This document shows, in pieces, positions 7,737-16,822 of a stretch of DNA of 64,000 nt. The DNA lies in contig NZ_CP045496.1 in assembly GCF_015500075.1 (NCBI RefSeq), forward strand, positions 3,916,001 through 3,980,000, in the 5' to 3' direction. Source of the stretch: Mesorhizobium sp. INR15. Its GTDB lineage: Bacteria; Pseudomonadota; Alphaproteobacteria; Rhizobiales; Rhizobiaceae. Under the pieces are notes generated by a model, which did not search any database, was not told the origin of the DNA, and saw only the letters and a list, made by a program, of their open reading frames with translations. Position 1 is the stretch's first letter, and every line of letters starts with the position of its first letter. Both the position numbers and the translations under genes were made by a program.

Positions 7737-7934
7737 TCAGCTTTTACGAGACGAAACTCTTCGCTTGCCCGGGACAAGGAATTTTCCCGCTAGCAGTTCC
7801 AAGGCGTCAAGCGCTTCCTCACCGGTAAGATTTGTCAGAGCAACCTTCTCCACGAAGACAACCTCCTCGCTGCCTATCTCGTAGACTTCCCAAAACTCGT
7901 CCTTGACCCTTCGGATAGCGTACCGCTGTTCCAT
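7737..7934 (-). CDS. Hypothetical small protein
   Basis: 65-residue frame MEQRYAIRRVKDEFWEVYEIGSEEVVFVEK followed by NLTGEEALDALELLAGKFLVPG. The beta-rich N terminus and a helix with regular hydrophobic spacing look like a folded protein. The ribosome site before 7934 is weak. No homolog is recognised. Confidence 0.45.
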   Translation of the reverse strand: MEQRYAIRRVKDEFWEVYEIGSEEVVFVEKVALTNLTGEEALDALELLAGKFLVPGKRRVSSRKS

Positions 7935-8047
7935 TAGCTATCGCTAACTGAGTCGAGCATCGGCAGATAGCTAAACCCTTGCAGGCGTCTGCATTAGTAG
8001 TGGAAAAGTCCCTTCTGCTGGCTGATATGAACGTTCTCAACGCGGGG

Positions 8048-8254
8048 TCAGCGGGTTTTCACAACGCCAGAGTATGCAAATATTTCTCCGGTTCCTTCGT
8101 CAGTAACGCGGATCCAGTCCCGGGCCCACCTTCCCACCGCGGTGACTTTGTCGCCATTCATTTCGGATGCGGCTGTGGGAGGATCAGGCGCCTCGATTGC
8201 CTTAGTCCTGATCACTTGGTTAAAGCGCATTTCCGCCACTGCAAATACCGGCAC
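8048..8254 (-). CDS. Hypothetical small protein
   Basis: 68-residue frame with a GTG start at 8254 (an ATG at 8230 is possible). The C-terminal part VTAVGRWARDWIRVTDEGTGEIFAYSGVVKTR looks like a small beta-rich domain. No family is recognised. It lies in the same gene-poor accessory stretch as its neighbours. Confidence 0.42.
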   Translation of the reverse strand: MPVFAVAEMRFNQVIRTKAIEAPDPPTAASEMNGDKVTAVGRWARDWIRVTDEGTGEIFAYSGVVKTR

Positions 8255-8605
8255 CCTCGTTCCCCAACACAGCCGCTATTTTTCCCGAAAGAATTGTACC
8301 GTGCGCCACAAGTAGACCGCAAGTGGTGGAGCGCGGCCCGCAGATCAATGGGTGCCACCTATGGTCGAAAGGCGGTCGGCAGAGATCGCCGGCCGGCGTT
8401 CGCCACATGCGTTCCTAACTATGCCGGAATCGATCGGATGCTGTCCCGGTGCCGGGGCAGAAGCGTCTGCTCAACCGTCTCGTGGCTCATTTCTGGCGGG
8501 TTTTTCATTTCTGGCGGGCTTTCATTTGTAGCCCCCAATATAGCCCCAGAGGGAGAACGGCTGTTTGGCAAAGAGTGGAAAACTCGCGTAAGGCCTTGAA
8601 AATAT
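8255..8605. other. Non-coding stretch next to tRNA-Asn
   Basis: No gene is supported. CATTTCTGGCGGG occurs twice in close succession around 8487-8518. The stretch abuts the 3' end of tRNA-Asn, a common integration site, but I find no displaced copy of the tRNA end that would mark an island boundary. Confidence 0.4.
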
Positions 8606-8680
8606 TGGCTCCCCGGGCCGGATTCGAACCAGCGACCAACCGGTTAACAGCCGGTTGCTCTACCACTGAGCTACCGGGGA
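8606..8680 (-). tRNA. tRNA-Asn (GTT)
   Basis: 75 nt including encoded CCA. Acceptor TCCCCGG pairs with CCGGGGA plus discriminator G. The anticodon stem ACCGG/CCGGT holds the loop CTGTTAA, giving anticodon GTT. The T-arm GGTTCGAATCC and D-loop AGCTCAGTGGTAGAGC are canonical. Confidence 0.97.
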
Positions 8681-8905
8681 ACGGGGCTCTTTATGTGAGT
8701 GGGGCAGCCTATAGCTGCCCTTTTCGGCTTTGCAAAGAAGCTTTTCGCATTTTTCCTAGCCTTTTTCGCGCGGCGGTTTCTCGCAATCGCTGATACGCGC
8801 CCTCATATTAGCCGTCTTGCGCGGGAATACGGAACCGAAACTGCGGTTGCGGCATTCGTCAAGCGGTGATTTTTGAACGATCAAACGGGTCAATCTTTCA
8901 GGACA

Positions 8906-9163
8906 ATGACAGCTCACGACAATCAGATACCGGCGCGGAAGATTTCAGTTTTCGGGCGCGAATTCAAAATGCCGCGCTCGCGTGGCTTGAGAATCACCAT
9001 CGGCATCCTGCTTGCCATCGGAGGCATCCTCGGCTTTCTGCCGATCCTTGGCTTCTGGATGATCCCGCTCGGGTTTCTGGTGCTTTCGTATGAATTCGCC
9101 CTAGTGCGCCGCCATAGGCGCCGCTTGGTGGTCTGGTGGGAGAGGCGGCGTCGGCCGAGCTGA
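8906..9163 (+). CDS. Small Rhizobiales membrane protein (PGPGW-like)
   Basis: 86-residue protein with a short soluble N terminus (KISVFGREFKMPRSRGLR), two closely spaced hydrophobic helices (ITIGILLAIGGILGFLPI and GFWMIPLGFLVLSYEFALV), and a strongly basic C terminus (RRHRRRLVVWWERRRRPS). It resembles small conserved rhizobial membrane proteins of the PGPGW type; function is unknown. A TTG at 8873 in the same frame would add 11 residues, but it lacks a ribosome site, while AGGA precedes the ATG at 8906 closely. Confidence 0.65.
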   Translation: MTAHDNQIPARKISVFGREFKMPRSRGLRITIGILLAIGGILGFLPILGFWMIPLGFLVLSYEFALVRRHRRRLVVWWERRRRPS

Positions 9164-9240
9164 AGACGCGCGAGTTTTGCAGTCTTGATCGGACCGGGCG
9201 ACCCGGATTGGTCCCTTACCGCAAGGCGGGTGGACACGGC

Positions 9241-9447
9241 TCAATGGTTCGGGCGTTTTGTCAGCATCTCGCAAAGCTCCTTGAGAATCGCGGCCGCTGA
9301 CGCCAGTCGAGCCCGGTCGTGCGGCGACAGACAGCTCGCGTCCTCGATGTGGAGCCGATCAATCGCATAGCGAGCCAGTTCCTCGCATCTTAACAGCGAT
9401 AAACCGCGCGCGGCATTCCGTTCGGTTTGTGCCGGTGCCCGGGCCAT
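9241..9447 (-). CDS. Hypothetical small helical protein
   Basis: 68-residue protein MARAPAQTERNAARG..., helical, with two predicted helices (LLRCEELARYAIDRLHIE and PHDRARLASAAAILKELCEMLTK). The frame is open to 9525, but a strong AGGAGG at 9457-9462 lies 9 bases before the ATG at 9447, which fixes the start. No domain is recognised. It is divergent from tRNA-Cys and the methyltransferase. Confidence 0.55.
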   Translation of the reverse strand: MARAPAQTERNAARGLSLLRCEELARYAIDRLHIEDASCLSPHDRARLASAAAILKELCEMLTKRPNH

Positions 9448-9555
9448 GGCGGCGATCCTCCTAGTTACCCTACGTGAGCGGCGCGCGAGAGTTTCCGGCG
9501 ATCGTTGGCCATGTTTAACAATCAACTAATGTACTGACCAAGCACCAAGACCGAT

Positions 9556-9592
9556 GTTTCCACGCCAATGCTTCGATTGGCGTGGAGGAAAC
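9556..9592. repeat. Hairpin upstream of tRNA-Cys
   Basis: A perfect 10-bp stem, CCACGCCAAT (9560-9569) with ATTGGCGTGG (9576-9585), encloses the loop GCTTCG. It is extended by GTTT/AAAC with a 3-base bulge. There is no T tract, so it is not a typical terminator. Confidence 0.5.
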
Positions 9593-9671
9593 CGTTCGGA
9601 ATGCAGCTTGGCCGCTTGACGGCATTTTCGCCGCAACCTATTGGAACCGGGTGGAACGCCGGGAGCAATGA

Positions 9672-9745
9672 GGCCTCGTGGCGGAGTGGTTACGCAGAGG
9701 ACTGCAAATCCTTGCACCCCGGTTCGATTCCGGGCGAGGCCTCCA
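9672..9745 (+). tRNA. tRNA-Cys (GCA)
   Basis: 74 nt including encoded CCA. Acceptor GGCCTCG pairs with CGAGGCC, discriminator T. The anticodon loop CTGCAAA in stem GAGGA/TCCTT gives GCA. The T-arm GGTTCGATTCC is canonical. Confidence 0.97.
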
Positions 9746-9834
9746 ATACCCGGGCTCCCGCGCATTCGCGCCGGAGCCTGAGGTTCCAGTCGAAATGAAC
9801 CGCGGTTTGGCGCGGCAAGCGGATTGGTTGGAAC

Positions 9835-10503
9835 ATGAGCGCTGATTTTTCCGAGCTTCGCGTCAAGATGGTCGATGGTCAGGTCCGCACCACCGATGTG
9901 ACCAGCGCACCGCTGCTCGACGCAATGCTTATCGTGCCGCGCGAGGCCTTTGTCGGCGCCGGCCAGCGCGATCTCGCCTATATCGACGAGGATATCCGTA
10001 TCGCCGCCGGAGCGGATGGTCCGCGCTATCTGATGGAGGCATCGCCACTGGCCAAGCTGATGCAACTGGCCGAGATCAGCCAGACCGATTCGGCACTCGA
10101 TGTCGGCACCGGCACCGGCTATGCCGCTGCCATCCTCTCGCACCTGGCCAAGTCGGTGGTGGCGCTGGAGAGTGACCCAGCATTGGCTGGAACCGCTGGA
10201 TCGACGCTTTCGGAACTGGGTTGCGGCAATGTGGCCGTGGTCACAGGCCCCCTTGCCAAAGGGCATGCGGCGAAGGCTCCCTATGATGTCATTTTCATTG
10301 GTGGCAGCGTCGAGGAAGTGCCGGCGGCGCTGCTTGACCAGCTTGCCGAAGGCGGCCGCCTTGTCGCTGTCGAAGGGCAGGGGAATTCAGGTGTGGCCCG
10401 ACTTTTTCTTAAAGCTGGGGGGGTTGTAACCGGAAGACGCGCATTTAATGCGGCAATTAAGCCACTACCGGGATTTGAACGTATTCGGGCCTTCGAGTTC
10501 TGA
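9835..10503 (+). CDS. Protein-L-isoaspartate O-methyltransferase family protein
   Basis: 222-residue SAM-dependent methyltransferase of the PCMT family. The SAM-binding motif I is LDVGTGTGYAAAIL (about residues 87-100), preceded by the family segment YLMEASPLAKLMQLAEI. These enzymes repair isoaspartyl residues by methylating the alpha-carboxyl. This copy lacks the standard PCMT start and usual GDG motif, so it may be a divergent paralog with another substrate; a second, more typical pcm lies at 38472. It stands just before tolC on the same strand, 183 bases apart, probably with its own promoter. Confidence 0.8.
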   Translation: MSADFSELRVKMVDGQVRTTDVTSAPLLDAMLIVPREAFVGAGQRDLAYIDEDIRIAAGADGPRYLMEASPLAKLMQLAEISQTDSALDVGTGTGYAAAILSHLAKSVVALESDPALAGTAGSTLSELGCGNVAVVTGPLAKGHAAKAPYDVIFIGGSVEEVPAALLDQLAEGGRLVAVEGQGNSGVARLFLKAGGVVTGRRAFNAAIKPLPGFERIRAFEF

Positions 10504-10686
10504 GTGATTTTGCCTTGCAGGAGAGGCTTTGTCATGGTCGCTTGCATTTGAACAATCGTTGCTGATCCGCAAAACTGGGGGCGCTTTGGGGCTGAGCAGC
10601 AGGGAACATGAAACACGCGGCGCCAACTGCTCGAAGGAGAGGTAGGCGCGGCGCGGTTCCCATGGAAAACGAATGAGGGATATACC

Positions 10687-12075
10687 GTGCTGCCTGTACG
10701 CAATAGTCTTTTCGCCGCCGTCCTCGTTTCCGCGACCGCGCTTTCTCCATTCGCGGCTTCAGCGGAATCCATCCTTGGTGCGCTTTCCAAGGCCTATATG
10801 AACAATTCGCAACTGAATTCGGCTCGCGCCGGCGTCCGTGTCACCGATGAGGGCGTGGCTATCGCCAAGTCGGGCTGGCGCCCTACGATCACGGGTTCGG
10901 CGAGCATCGACTATTCCAGCAGCCACCTCAACGGCACGAATCAGAGCGTCAATCTGACCACCGGCAATTTCGGTGTTTCGATCAATCAGTCGCTGTTTGA
11001 CGGGTTCCAGACCAGGAACAATGTCGCAGCGGCCGAATCGCAGGTCAGCGCCTCTGTCGAGAGCCTGCGGAACACCGAAGAGAACACCCTGTTCAACGCG
11101 GCAAGCGCCTACATGGACGTGATTCGCGACCGTCAGGTCGCAGTCCTGACCGAACAGAACCTGCAGTTCCTCACCGAGCAGGCACGCGCGGCTCGCTCGC
11201 GCTTCGAAGTCGGTGAAGGCACACGCACCGACGTCGCCCAGGCCGACGCTCAGCGCGCCTCCGCCGTGGCACAGTTGAGTGCCGCCCGTGCGCAGGCGCT
11301 GGCAAGCGCGGCGACCTACCACCAGATCGTTGGTGATGAGCCGGGCAAGCTGAAGGGCGCGTCGCCGCTGGGCAAGCTGTTGCCATCGAACCTCGGTTCG
11401 GCGATCTCGATTGCTTCGGCCGAACATCCGGCGATCCTTGCTACCCAGCATCTGGTTGATGCGGCTGCGTTTTCGGTGAAGTCGGCTGAGGGTGCATTGT
11501 TGCCGCAGCTTTCCGCCAACGCGGGCGTTTCGAGCGCCTATCGCAACACGGTGCCTGGCCTTGCGTCATCGCAGGACGGCACGACCAATTCGGCCAGCAT
11601 TGGCGCGACGCTGACCATTCCGATCTATTCGGGCGGCCGCACCTCCGCGATCGTGCGCCAGAACAAGGAATCCCTGAGCAAGGCTCGTATCGACGTTGAC
11701 GTCAGCCGCGATCAGGTGCGGCAGGCCGTGACCTCGGCATGGACGCAGTACACGGCCGCGCAGGAGAGCGTCGCTGCCAACAAGCAAGTGATCGACGCCG
11801 CGCAACTGGCGTTGAACGGTGTCATCGAGGAGCGCAATGTCGGTCAGCGCACCACGCTCGACGTGCTGAACGCGCAGGCAACGCTGATCACCGCCAAGAT
11901 CAACCAGGCCAGCTCCGAGCGCGACGTGGTGGTGGCGAGCTACGCCATCCTCTCCGCGATCGGCCGCCTGTCTGTCGACCGCCTTGCCCTGCAGGTGACC
12001 AAGTACAAGCCTGAAGAGCATTACAACGCGGTCAAGGACAAGTGGATTGGCCTGCGCACCCCGGATGGCCGTTGA
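10687..12075 (+). CDS. tolC: TolC family outer membrane channel protein
   Basis: 462-residue outer-membrane efflux protein of type I secretion and RND pumps; trimers form a beta-barrel plus periplasmic alpha-barrel. A signal peptide (residues 1-26, ending FAASA) is followed by the two structural repeats of the OEP family. The first contains FGVSINQSLFDGFQTRNNV and RSRFEVGEGTRTDVAQADAQ; the second contains ATLTIPIYSGGRTSAIV and GVIEERNVGQRTTLDVLNAQATL. These paired motifs are the TolC-type (not NodT lipoprotein) form. The start is GTG, with GAGGGATATACC upstream. Inner-membrane partners are not encoded nearby. Confidence 0.92.
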   Translation: MLPVRNSLFAAVLVSATALSPFAASAESILGALSKAYMNNSQLNSARAGVRVTDEGVAIAKSGWRPTITGSASIDYSSSHLNGTNQSVNLTTGNFGVSINQSLFDGFQTRNNVAAAESQVSASVESLRNTEENTLFNAASAYMDVIRDRQVAVLTEQNLQFLTEQARAARSRFEVGEGTRTDVAQADAQRASAVAQLSAARAQALASAATYHQIVGDEPGKLKGASPLGKLLPSNLGSAISIASAEHPAILATQHLVDAAAFSVKSAEGALLPQLSANAGVSSAYRNTVPGLASSQDGTTNSASIGATLTIPIYSGGRTSAIVRQNKESLSKARIDVDVSRDQVRQAVTSAWTQYTAAQESVAANKQVIDAAQLALNGVIEERNVGQRTTLDVLNAQATLITAKINQASSERDVVVASYAILSAIGRLSVDRLALQVTKYKPEEHYNAVKDKWIGLRTPDGR

Positions 12076-12135
12076 ACACACGGGTTCAAGGCTGGCGGTC
12101 TAATCTGTTGAAATCCCACAACTCCCCAGATTGGG

Positions 12136-12184
12136 GATTCTCGTGCGACGATCCGTCGGTTACGCTGTCGCCATGATTCGAATC
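12136..12184. promoter_or_regulatory. Cluster of GANTC methylation sites upstream of popZ
   Basis: Three GANTC sites (12136-12140, 12175-12179, 12180-12184) lie within 49 bases, the last two as GATTCGAATC. GANTC is the target of the cell-cycle methyltransferase CcrM in alphaproteobacteria. Methylation-sensitive control of popZ is inference only. Confidence 0.4.
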
Positions 12185-12239
12185 CGGCTTTTGCCGGACC
12201 GGAAATCTGCAACAGGTCACAAAGGCGGCGGATGTGACG

Positions 12240-13070
12240 ATGGCAACGGCAAGCAGCGCACAGCGCGAACCTTCGATGGAAGAGATTCTGGCTTCCATCA
12301 GGCGGATCATCGAAGACAGCGACACGGGCCGCAAGCAGCCTGACGAGGCCGATGGGCTGCGTCAGGATCTCGAGCCAGCCGCGATCGCAAGCCCTGCACC
12401 TGAGGTGGATGCGTTTCGTGCCGAGCTCCATGCCGAGCCCGAGGTCAGGAGGCCGGCGACGCTGGCGGATGTACAGGCGCAATTGTCGGCCGCCGATCCG
12501 ATGATTGCCCGCATGGAAATGCCGGCGCGCTCCGAGCCCGCGCCAGCAAGAGCGCCGGTGAGGCTTGCCGACGTCAGCGCCCGCATAGCCGCCGAGCCGA
12601 TTGCGCCTGTCGCCCGGATTGAGGCGCGATCGGTTGCCGAGACGGATGGGAAGGTCGACGCCATCATTGCCGATTGGCGGCGTGAGATTGCCGCTGTTGG
12701 CGAACAGGCGAAAGCTCCTGTTGGGCGGAAGCCGCCCGCGGAGCCCACGGTCGAGATTTTCAGGGACGAACCGATGGCCGAGCCGGCTTTCGAGAGGTCT
12801 CTGCCTGACGCAAGCCCGTCTCGACCGATCACCGGCGATGCACAGTCAGCCCGTCCGACAATCGTTTCCGAACATACCGGCCGTCAGGTTGCCGCTGCTT
12901 TCGGCGAGCTTTCCGATGCATTCGCCAGCCGCAGCAAGAAGACCTTCGACGACATGGCCGAAGAGATGCTGAGGCCGATGCTGCAGGACTGGCTGGACAA
13001 CAATCTGCCGACACTGGTCGAACGGCTGGTGCGCGAGGAGATCGAGCGCGTGGCGCGCGGGGCGCAGTAG
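12240..13070 (+). CDS. popZ: PopZ polar organizing protein (DUF2497)
   Basis: 276-residue PopZ homolog, which forms a polar matrix anchoring ParB-bound chromosome origins and cell-cycle regulators. The N terminus (EPSMEEILASIRRIIEDSD) is the conserved helix that binds clients. A long Pro/Ala/Glu-rich disordered linker follows (about residues 35-215). The C-terminal oligomerisation region is KTFDDMAEEMLRPMLQDWLDNNLPTLVERLVREEIERV. A GTG at 12234 is an alternative start two codons upstream. It lies upstream of valS, with a glyoxalase-like gene between on the other strand, and ends at a strong bidirectional terminator. Confidence 0.92.
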   Translation: MATASSAQREPSMEEILASIRRIIEDSDTGRKQPDEADGLRQDLEPAAIASPAPEVDAFRAELHAEPEVRRPATLADVQAQLSAADPMIARMEMPARSEPAPARAPVRLADVSARIAAEPIAPVARIEARSVAETDGKVDAIIADWRREIAAVGEQAKAPVGRKPPAEPTVEIFRDEPMAEPAFERSLPDASPSRPITGDAQSARPTIVSEHTGRQVAAAFGELSDAFASRSKKTFDDMAEEMLRPMLQDWLDNNLPTLVERLVREEIERVARGAQ

Positions 13071-13092
13071 CTTTCAAGCTTGCTTGGAGAGA

Positions 13093-13119
13093 AAACGCCG
13101 CCCTCGAGGCGGCGTTTTT
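13093..13119. terminator. Bidirectional rho-independent terminator
   Basis: Stem AAACGCCGCC (13093-13102) pairs with GGCGGCGTTT (13108-13117) around loop CTCGA, with T runs on both strands. It lies between convergent popZ and the glyoxalase-like gene. Confidence 0.9.
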
Positions 13120-13130
13120 CGTTTGCGAGG

Positions 13131-13760
13131 TCAACCGGCGTTGGCGGCGAAGCAGAGCAGGTTGCCATCAGGGTCCCTGACGATGAATGTGCGGGCGCCC
13201 CACGGTTCGGTTCGCAACGCCTGATGGAACGGGACGCCGGCCGCCTGGTACTCAAGGAACAGCACCTTGATGTTGTCGAGAACGATCGTCGCCGCCAGGA
13301 GGTCCGCACCTTGCACATCGGCGAACGGAGGCTTGTCGACATGGCGAAAGTTCAGCCGCGCCCCATCGCGCACGACCTGAGCGTAGAAGGGTGGCTCGCC
13401 GTGGGTGAAGCGTGTCTCGAAGCCGAGCTTTTGCCTGTAGAAATCGCAGGCTGCCTCGATGTCGGAAACAAAGAGTTGCGGTTCGGCAAAGGCAAGCAAC
13501 GGTTTCGTGGCATCGGTTGTGCGGCTGGTCATTGCATCATGTCCTTTCCTGAGCGCCTGCCAGCTTTCGAAGCCCGATTTCCTGGCGACCAGTTCCTGCG
13601 CATCGGCGAGCTTGAAATGGTGATCGAGGATCTGGCTGTCGGTGAGGCCATGGAAACGCGGAAGCGTCGATCCGATGATGTTGGCAACCGGATAATACCG
13701 CTCGCGATGCCAGCGCAGATAGAGCTTGGCCTGTTTCCTGAGGTTTTCGAAATTGGACAT
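13131..13760 (-). CDS. VOC/glyoxalase-superfamily protein with N-terminal helical region
   Basis: 209-residue protein with two parts. Residues 1-75 (NLRKQAKLYLRWHRERYYPVANII... FESWQALRKG) resemble the short N-terminal region found in some ankyrin-type and glyoxalase-superfamily proteins. Residues 85-209 form a vicinal-oxygen-chelate domain of the bleomycin-resistance/glyoxalase type: PQLFVSDIEAACDFYRQKLGFETRF at the start and WGARTFIVRDPDGNLLCF at the end. The latter holds the usual metal or substrate-pocket strand. The specific substrate is unknown. It is convergent with popZ and shares the terminator at 13093. Confidence 0.8.
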   Translation of the reverse strand: MSNFENLRKQAKLYLRWHRERYYPVANIIGSTLPRFHGLTDSQILDHHFKLADAQELVARKSGFESWQALRKGHDAMTSRTTDATKPLLAFAEPQLFVSDIEAACDFYRQKLGFETRFTHGEPPFYAQVVRDGARLNFRHVDKPPFADVQGADLLAATIVLDNIKVLFLEYQAAGVPFHQALRTEPWGARTFIVRDPDGNLLCFAANAG

Positions 13761-14038
13761 ATCGAAATGGCTGAGCGCATTTTTCGAGTTGATGTGGCGT
13801 AGGCGGGCAATGCCCCTCCGGCCGAAGCCGATGCGCCCTACAGCAGCCCTTCAAGCTATGGCGGCATGTTGCCTGCGGTCAAGGGGATGGTGCATCCTGC
13901 GCTCTACCTCCCGTTGAAATGACCATCGGCCGGCCTATTTGCTGTTGATGTGCCAGGCAACCCTTGCGGTTGACTTGGCCAAGGCCTTCCGATTTACACC
14001 GAACCAGCAAAAATCCCGACAGCGCGGACCATTTTCCC

Positions 14039-16822
14039 ATGCTTGAAAAGACCTACGACGCAAAGACCGTCGAACCGAAGATCGCCAAGGTGTGGGAAGA
14101 GGCCGATGCCTTTCGCGCCGGCGCCGGCGCGGACGAAGGGGCCGAGGCCTTCACCATCGTCATCCCGCCGCCGAACGTCACGGGATCACTGCACATGGGC
14201 CACGCGCTCAACAACACGCTGCAAGACATATTGGTGCGCTTCGAGCGCATGCGCGGCAAGAACGTGTTGTGGCAGCCCGGCATGGACCACGCTGGCATCG
14301 CCACGCAAATGGTGGTCGAGCGCCAGCTGATGGAAAAGCAGATCCATCGCCGCGACCTCACGCGCGAACAGTTCATCGACAAGGTGTGGGAATGGAAGGC
14401 TGAATCCGGCGGCGCGATCTTCAACCAGCTGAAGCGCCTGGGCGCCTCGGCTGACTGGTCGCGCGAACGCTTCACCATGGACGAGGGCCTGTCGAAGGCC
14501 GTGCTTGAAGTCTTCGTCACGCTCTACAAGCAGGGGTTGATCTACAAGGACAAGCGCCTTGTGAACTGGGATCCTAAGCTGTTGACCGCGATCTCCGATC
14601 TTGAGGTCGAGCAGCAGGAGGTCAACGGCAACCTCTGGCACTTCCGTTATCCGATCGAGGGCGTGGCCTTCGATCCGGAAAATCCGGCAACCTTCATCAT
14701 CGTGGCGACGACCCGCCCCGAGACGATGCTGGGCGACACGGCGGTCGCGGTAAATCCAGAGGACGAGCGGTTTCGGCATCTCGTCGGCAAGAATCTCGTC
14801 CTGCCGATCGTCGGCCGCAAGATCCCGGTGGTGGCTGACGAATATTCCGATCCGGAAAAGGGTTCTGGTGCGGTCAAGATTACGCCGGCGCATGATTTCA
14901 ACGATTTTGAGGTTGGCAAGCGCCACAAGCTGCCGGCCATCAACATCCTCACCATCGAGGCTGCAATCAACCTCAAGGACAATGAGGACTTCCTGGCTGG
15001 CCTGGACGTGACGCCAGAGCGTCAGTCCGTCTGGGATGAACTCAACGGCCTCGACCGCTTCGTCGCGCGCAAGAAGATTGTCGAGCTGATGGAGGCGGGC
15101 GGCTTCCTCGAAAAGATCGAGCCGCATCGCCACGCCGTGCCGCATGGCGATCGCGGCGGTGTGCCGATCGAACCGTTCCTGACCGAACAGTGGTATGCCA
15201 ACGCCGCCGAACTCGCCAAGCCAGCGATCGCGTCGGTGCGCGAGGGCCGTACCAACTTCGTGCCCAAGAACTGGGAGAAGACCTATTTCGACTGGATGGA
15301 GAACATCCAGCCCTGGTGTATTTCGCGCCAGCTGTGGTGGGGCCACCAGATTCCAGCATGGTACGGACCGGACGGGCGTGTCTTCGTCGAGAAGACCGAG
15401 GAAGAGGCGCTGGGCGCGGCAATCGAATATTATCTCGCGCTGGAGGGTCCTTGGAAGGCCTGGGTCGAGGACAAGCTCGAGAACTTCAAGCCGGGCGAAA
15501 TCCTGACCCGCGACGAGGACGTGCTCGACACCTGGTTCTCGTCGGCGCTGTGGCCGTTCTCGACACTGGGATGGCCTGACCAGACACCGGAGCTGAAGAC
15601 CTATTACCAGACGGATGTGCTGGTGACCGGCTTCGACATCATCTTCTTCTGGGTCGCCCGGATGATGATGATGGGTCTGCATTTCATGGAGGAGGAGCCG
15701 TTCCACACGGTTTATGTCCACGCGCTGGTGCGCGACAAGAACGGCGCCAAGATGTCGAAGTCGAAAGGCAACGTCATCGATCCGCTCGATCTGATCGACG
15801 AGTATGGCGCCGACGCGCTGCGCTTCACGCTGACCGTGATGGCGGCGCAGGGCCGCGACGTGAAGCTCGACCCAGCGCGCATCGCCGGCTATCGCAATTT
15901 CGGCACCAAGCTGTGGAACGCGACCCGCTTCGCAGAAATGAACGAAGTGGCGCGCAACGACGAATTCTGGCTGAACGACGCCAAGCTTGCGGTCAACCGA
16001 TGGATTCTGACCGAACTGACGCGTGCCACGCGCGAGATCACCGACGGCATTACCTCCTACCGCTTCAACGAGGCGGCCGGTGCAGCCTATCGCTTCGTCT
16101 GGAACATGTTCTGCGACTGGTATCTCGAGCTGCTGAAGCCGGTGTTCATGGGCACGGACGAGGCGGCCAAGGCCGAGAGCCGCGCCTGCGTCGCCTTCGT
16201 GCTCGATGAGATCTACAAGCTGCTGCACCCGATGATGCCATTCATGACGGAAGAATTGTGGGCTCAGACCGCGGGCGAGGGCCAGGAGCGGCCGTCGCTG
16301 CTGTGTCATGCGGCCTGGCCGTCGCCTGATTTCGAGGACGCGGAGGCCGCCGCTGATATCAACTGGCTGGTCGATCTGGTCTCGGGCATTCGTTCGGTGC
16401 GTTCGGAGATGAACGTGCCGCCGGCGGCCATCGCGCCGTTGATGGTGATTGGCGCGAACACGGTTACGCAGGCGCGGCTGGAACGCCATGCGTCGGCCAT
16501 CAAGCGTCTGGCGCGCGTCGGCGATATTTCGCTGGTCGATGCCGCGCCCAAGGGCTCGGCGCAGATCGTGCTCAACGAAGCGACCATTTGCCTGCCGCTC
16601 GGCAGCCTGATCGACCTCACCGCCGAGGCGGCACGGCTGCAGAAGGAATTGGCCAAGGTGACCGAGGAAATCGCGCGCCTGCACAAGAAGCTTTCGAACG
16701 AGAGGTTCGTCGCGAGCGCGCCTGCCGAGATCGTCGACGCCGAGCGTGAAAAACTCACCGAATATCGCGAGGCGCAAGAGAAGCTTTCCGTCGCGTTGAC
16801 GCGGGTACGCGACGCTGGCTGA
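14039..16822 (+). CDS. valS: Valyl-tRNA synthetase
   Basis: 927-residue class I aminoacyl-tRNA synthetase charging tRNA-Val, cytoplasmic. The HIGH motif is HMGH at residues 52-55 (PPPNVTGSLHMGHALN) and the KMSKS motif is intact near residue 570 (NGAKMSKSKGN). The editing (CP1) domain contains TTRPETMLGDTAVAVNP. A C-terminal coiled coil (AARLQKELAKVTEEIARLHKKLSNERF) is typical of ValS and binds the tRNA elbow. The ATG at 14039 gives the family's usual MLEKTYDAKTVE start; an upstream in-frame start at 13964 would add 25 unlike residues. It is monocistronic. Confidence 0.97.
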   Translation: MLEKTYDAKTVEPKIAKVWEEADAFRAGAGADEGAEAFTIVIPPPNVTGSLHMGHALNNTLQDILVRFERMRGKNVLWQPGMDHAGIATQMVVERQLMEKQIHRRDLTREQFIDKVWEWKAESGGAIFNQLKRLGASADWSRERFTMDEGLSKAVLEVFVTLYKQGLIYKDKRLVNWDPKLLTAISDLEVEQQEVNGNLWHFRYPIEGVAFDPENPATFIIVATTRPETMLGDTAVAVNPEDERFRHLVGKNLVLPIVGRKIPVVADEYSDPEKGSGAVKITPAHDFNDFEVGKRHKLPAINILTIEAAINLKDNEDFLAGLDVTPERQSVWDELNGLDRFVARKKIVELMEAGGFLEKIEPHRHAVPHGDRGGVPIEPFLTEQWYANAAELAKPAIASVREGRTNFVPKNWEKTYFDWMENIQPWCISRQLWWGHQIPAWYGPDGRVFVEKTEEEALGAAIEYYLALEGPWKAWVEDKLENFKPGEILTRDEDVLDTWFSSALWPFSTLGWPDQTPELKTYYQTDVLVTGFDIIFFWVARMMMMGLHFMEEEPFHTVYVHALVRDKNGAKMSKSKGNVIDPLDLIDEYGADALRFTLTVMAAQGRDVKLDPARIAGYRNFGTKLWNATRFAEMNEVARNDEFWLNDAKLAVNRWILTELTRATREITDGITSYRFNEAAGAAYRFVWNMFCDWYLELLKPVFMGTDEAAKAESRACVAFVLDEIYKLLHPMMPFMTEELWAQTAGEGQERPSLLCHAAWPSPDFEDAEAAADINWLVDLVSGIRSVRSEMNVPPAAIAPLMVIGANTVTQARLERHASAIKRLARVGDISLVDAAPKGSAQIVLNEATICLPLGSLIDLTAEAARLQKELAKVTEEIARLHKKLSNERFVASAPAEIVDAEREKLTEYREAQEKLSVALTRVRDAG

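Noticed and set aside
4060..8605. Genomic island integrated at tRNA-Asn
   Set aside because: Gene-poor, accessory content fits, but no integrase and no repeat of the tRNA-Asn 3' end was found.
8449..8793. Plus-strand frame reading APRAGFEPATNRLTAGCSTTELPG
   Set aside because: It is the complement of tRNA-Asn read as protein, a well-known artefact.
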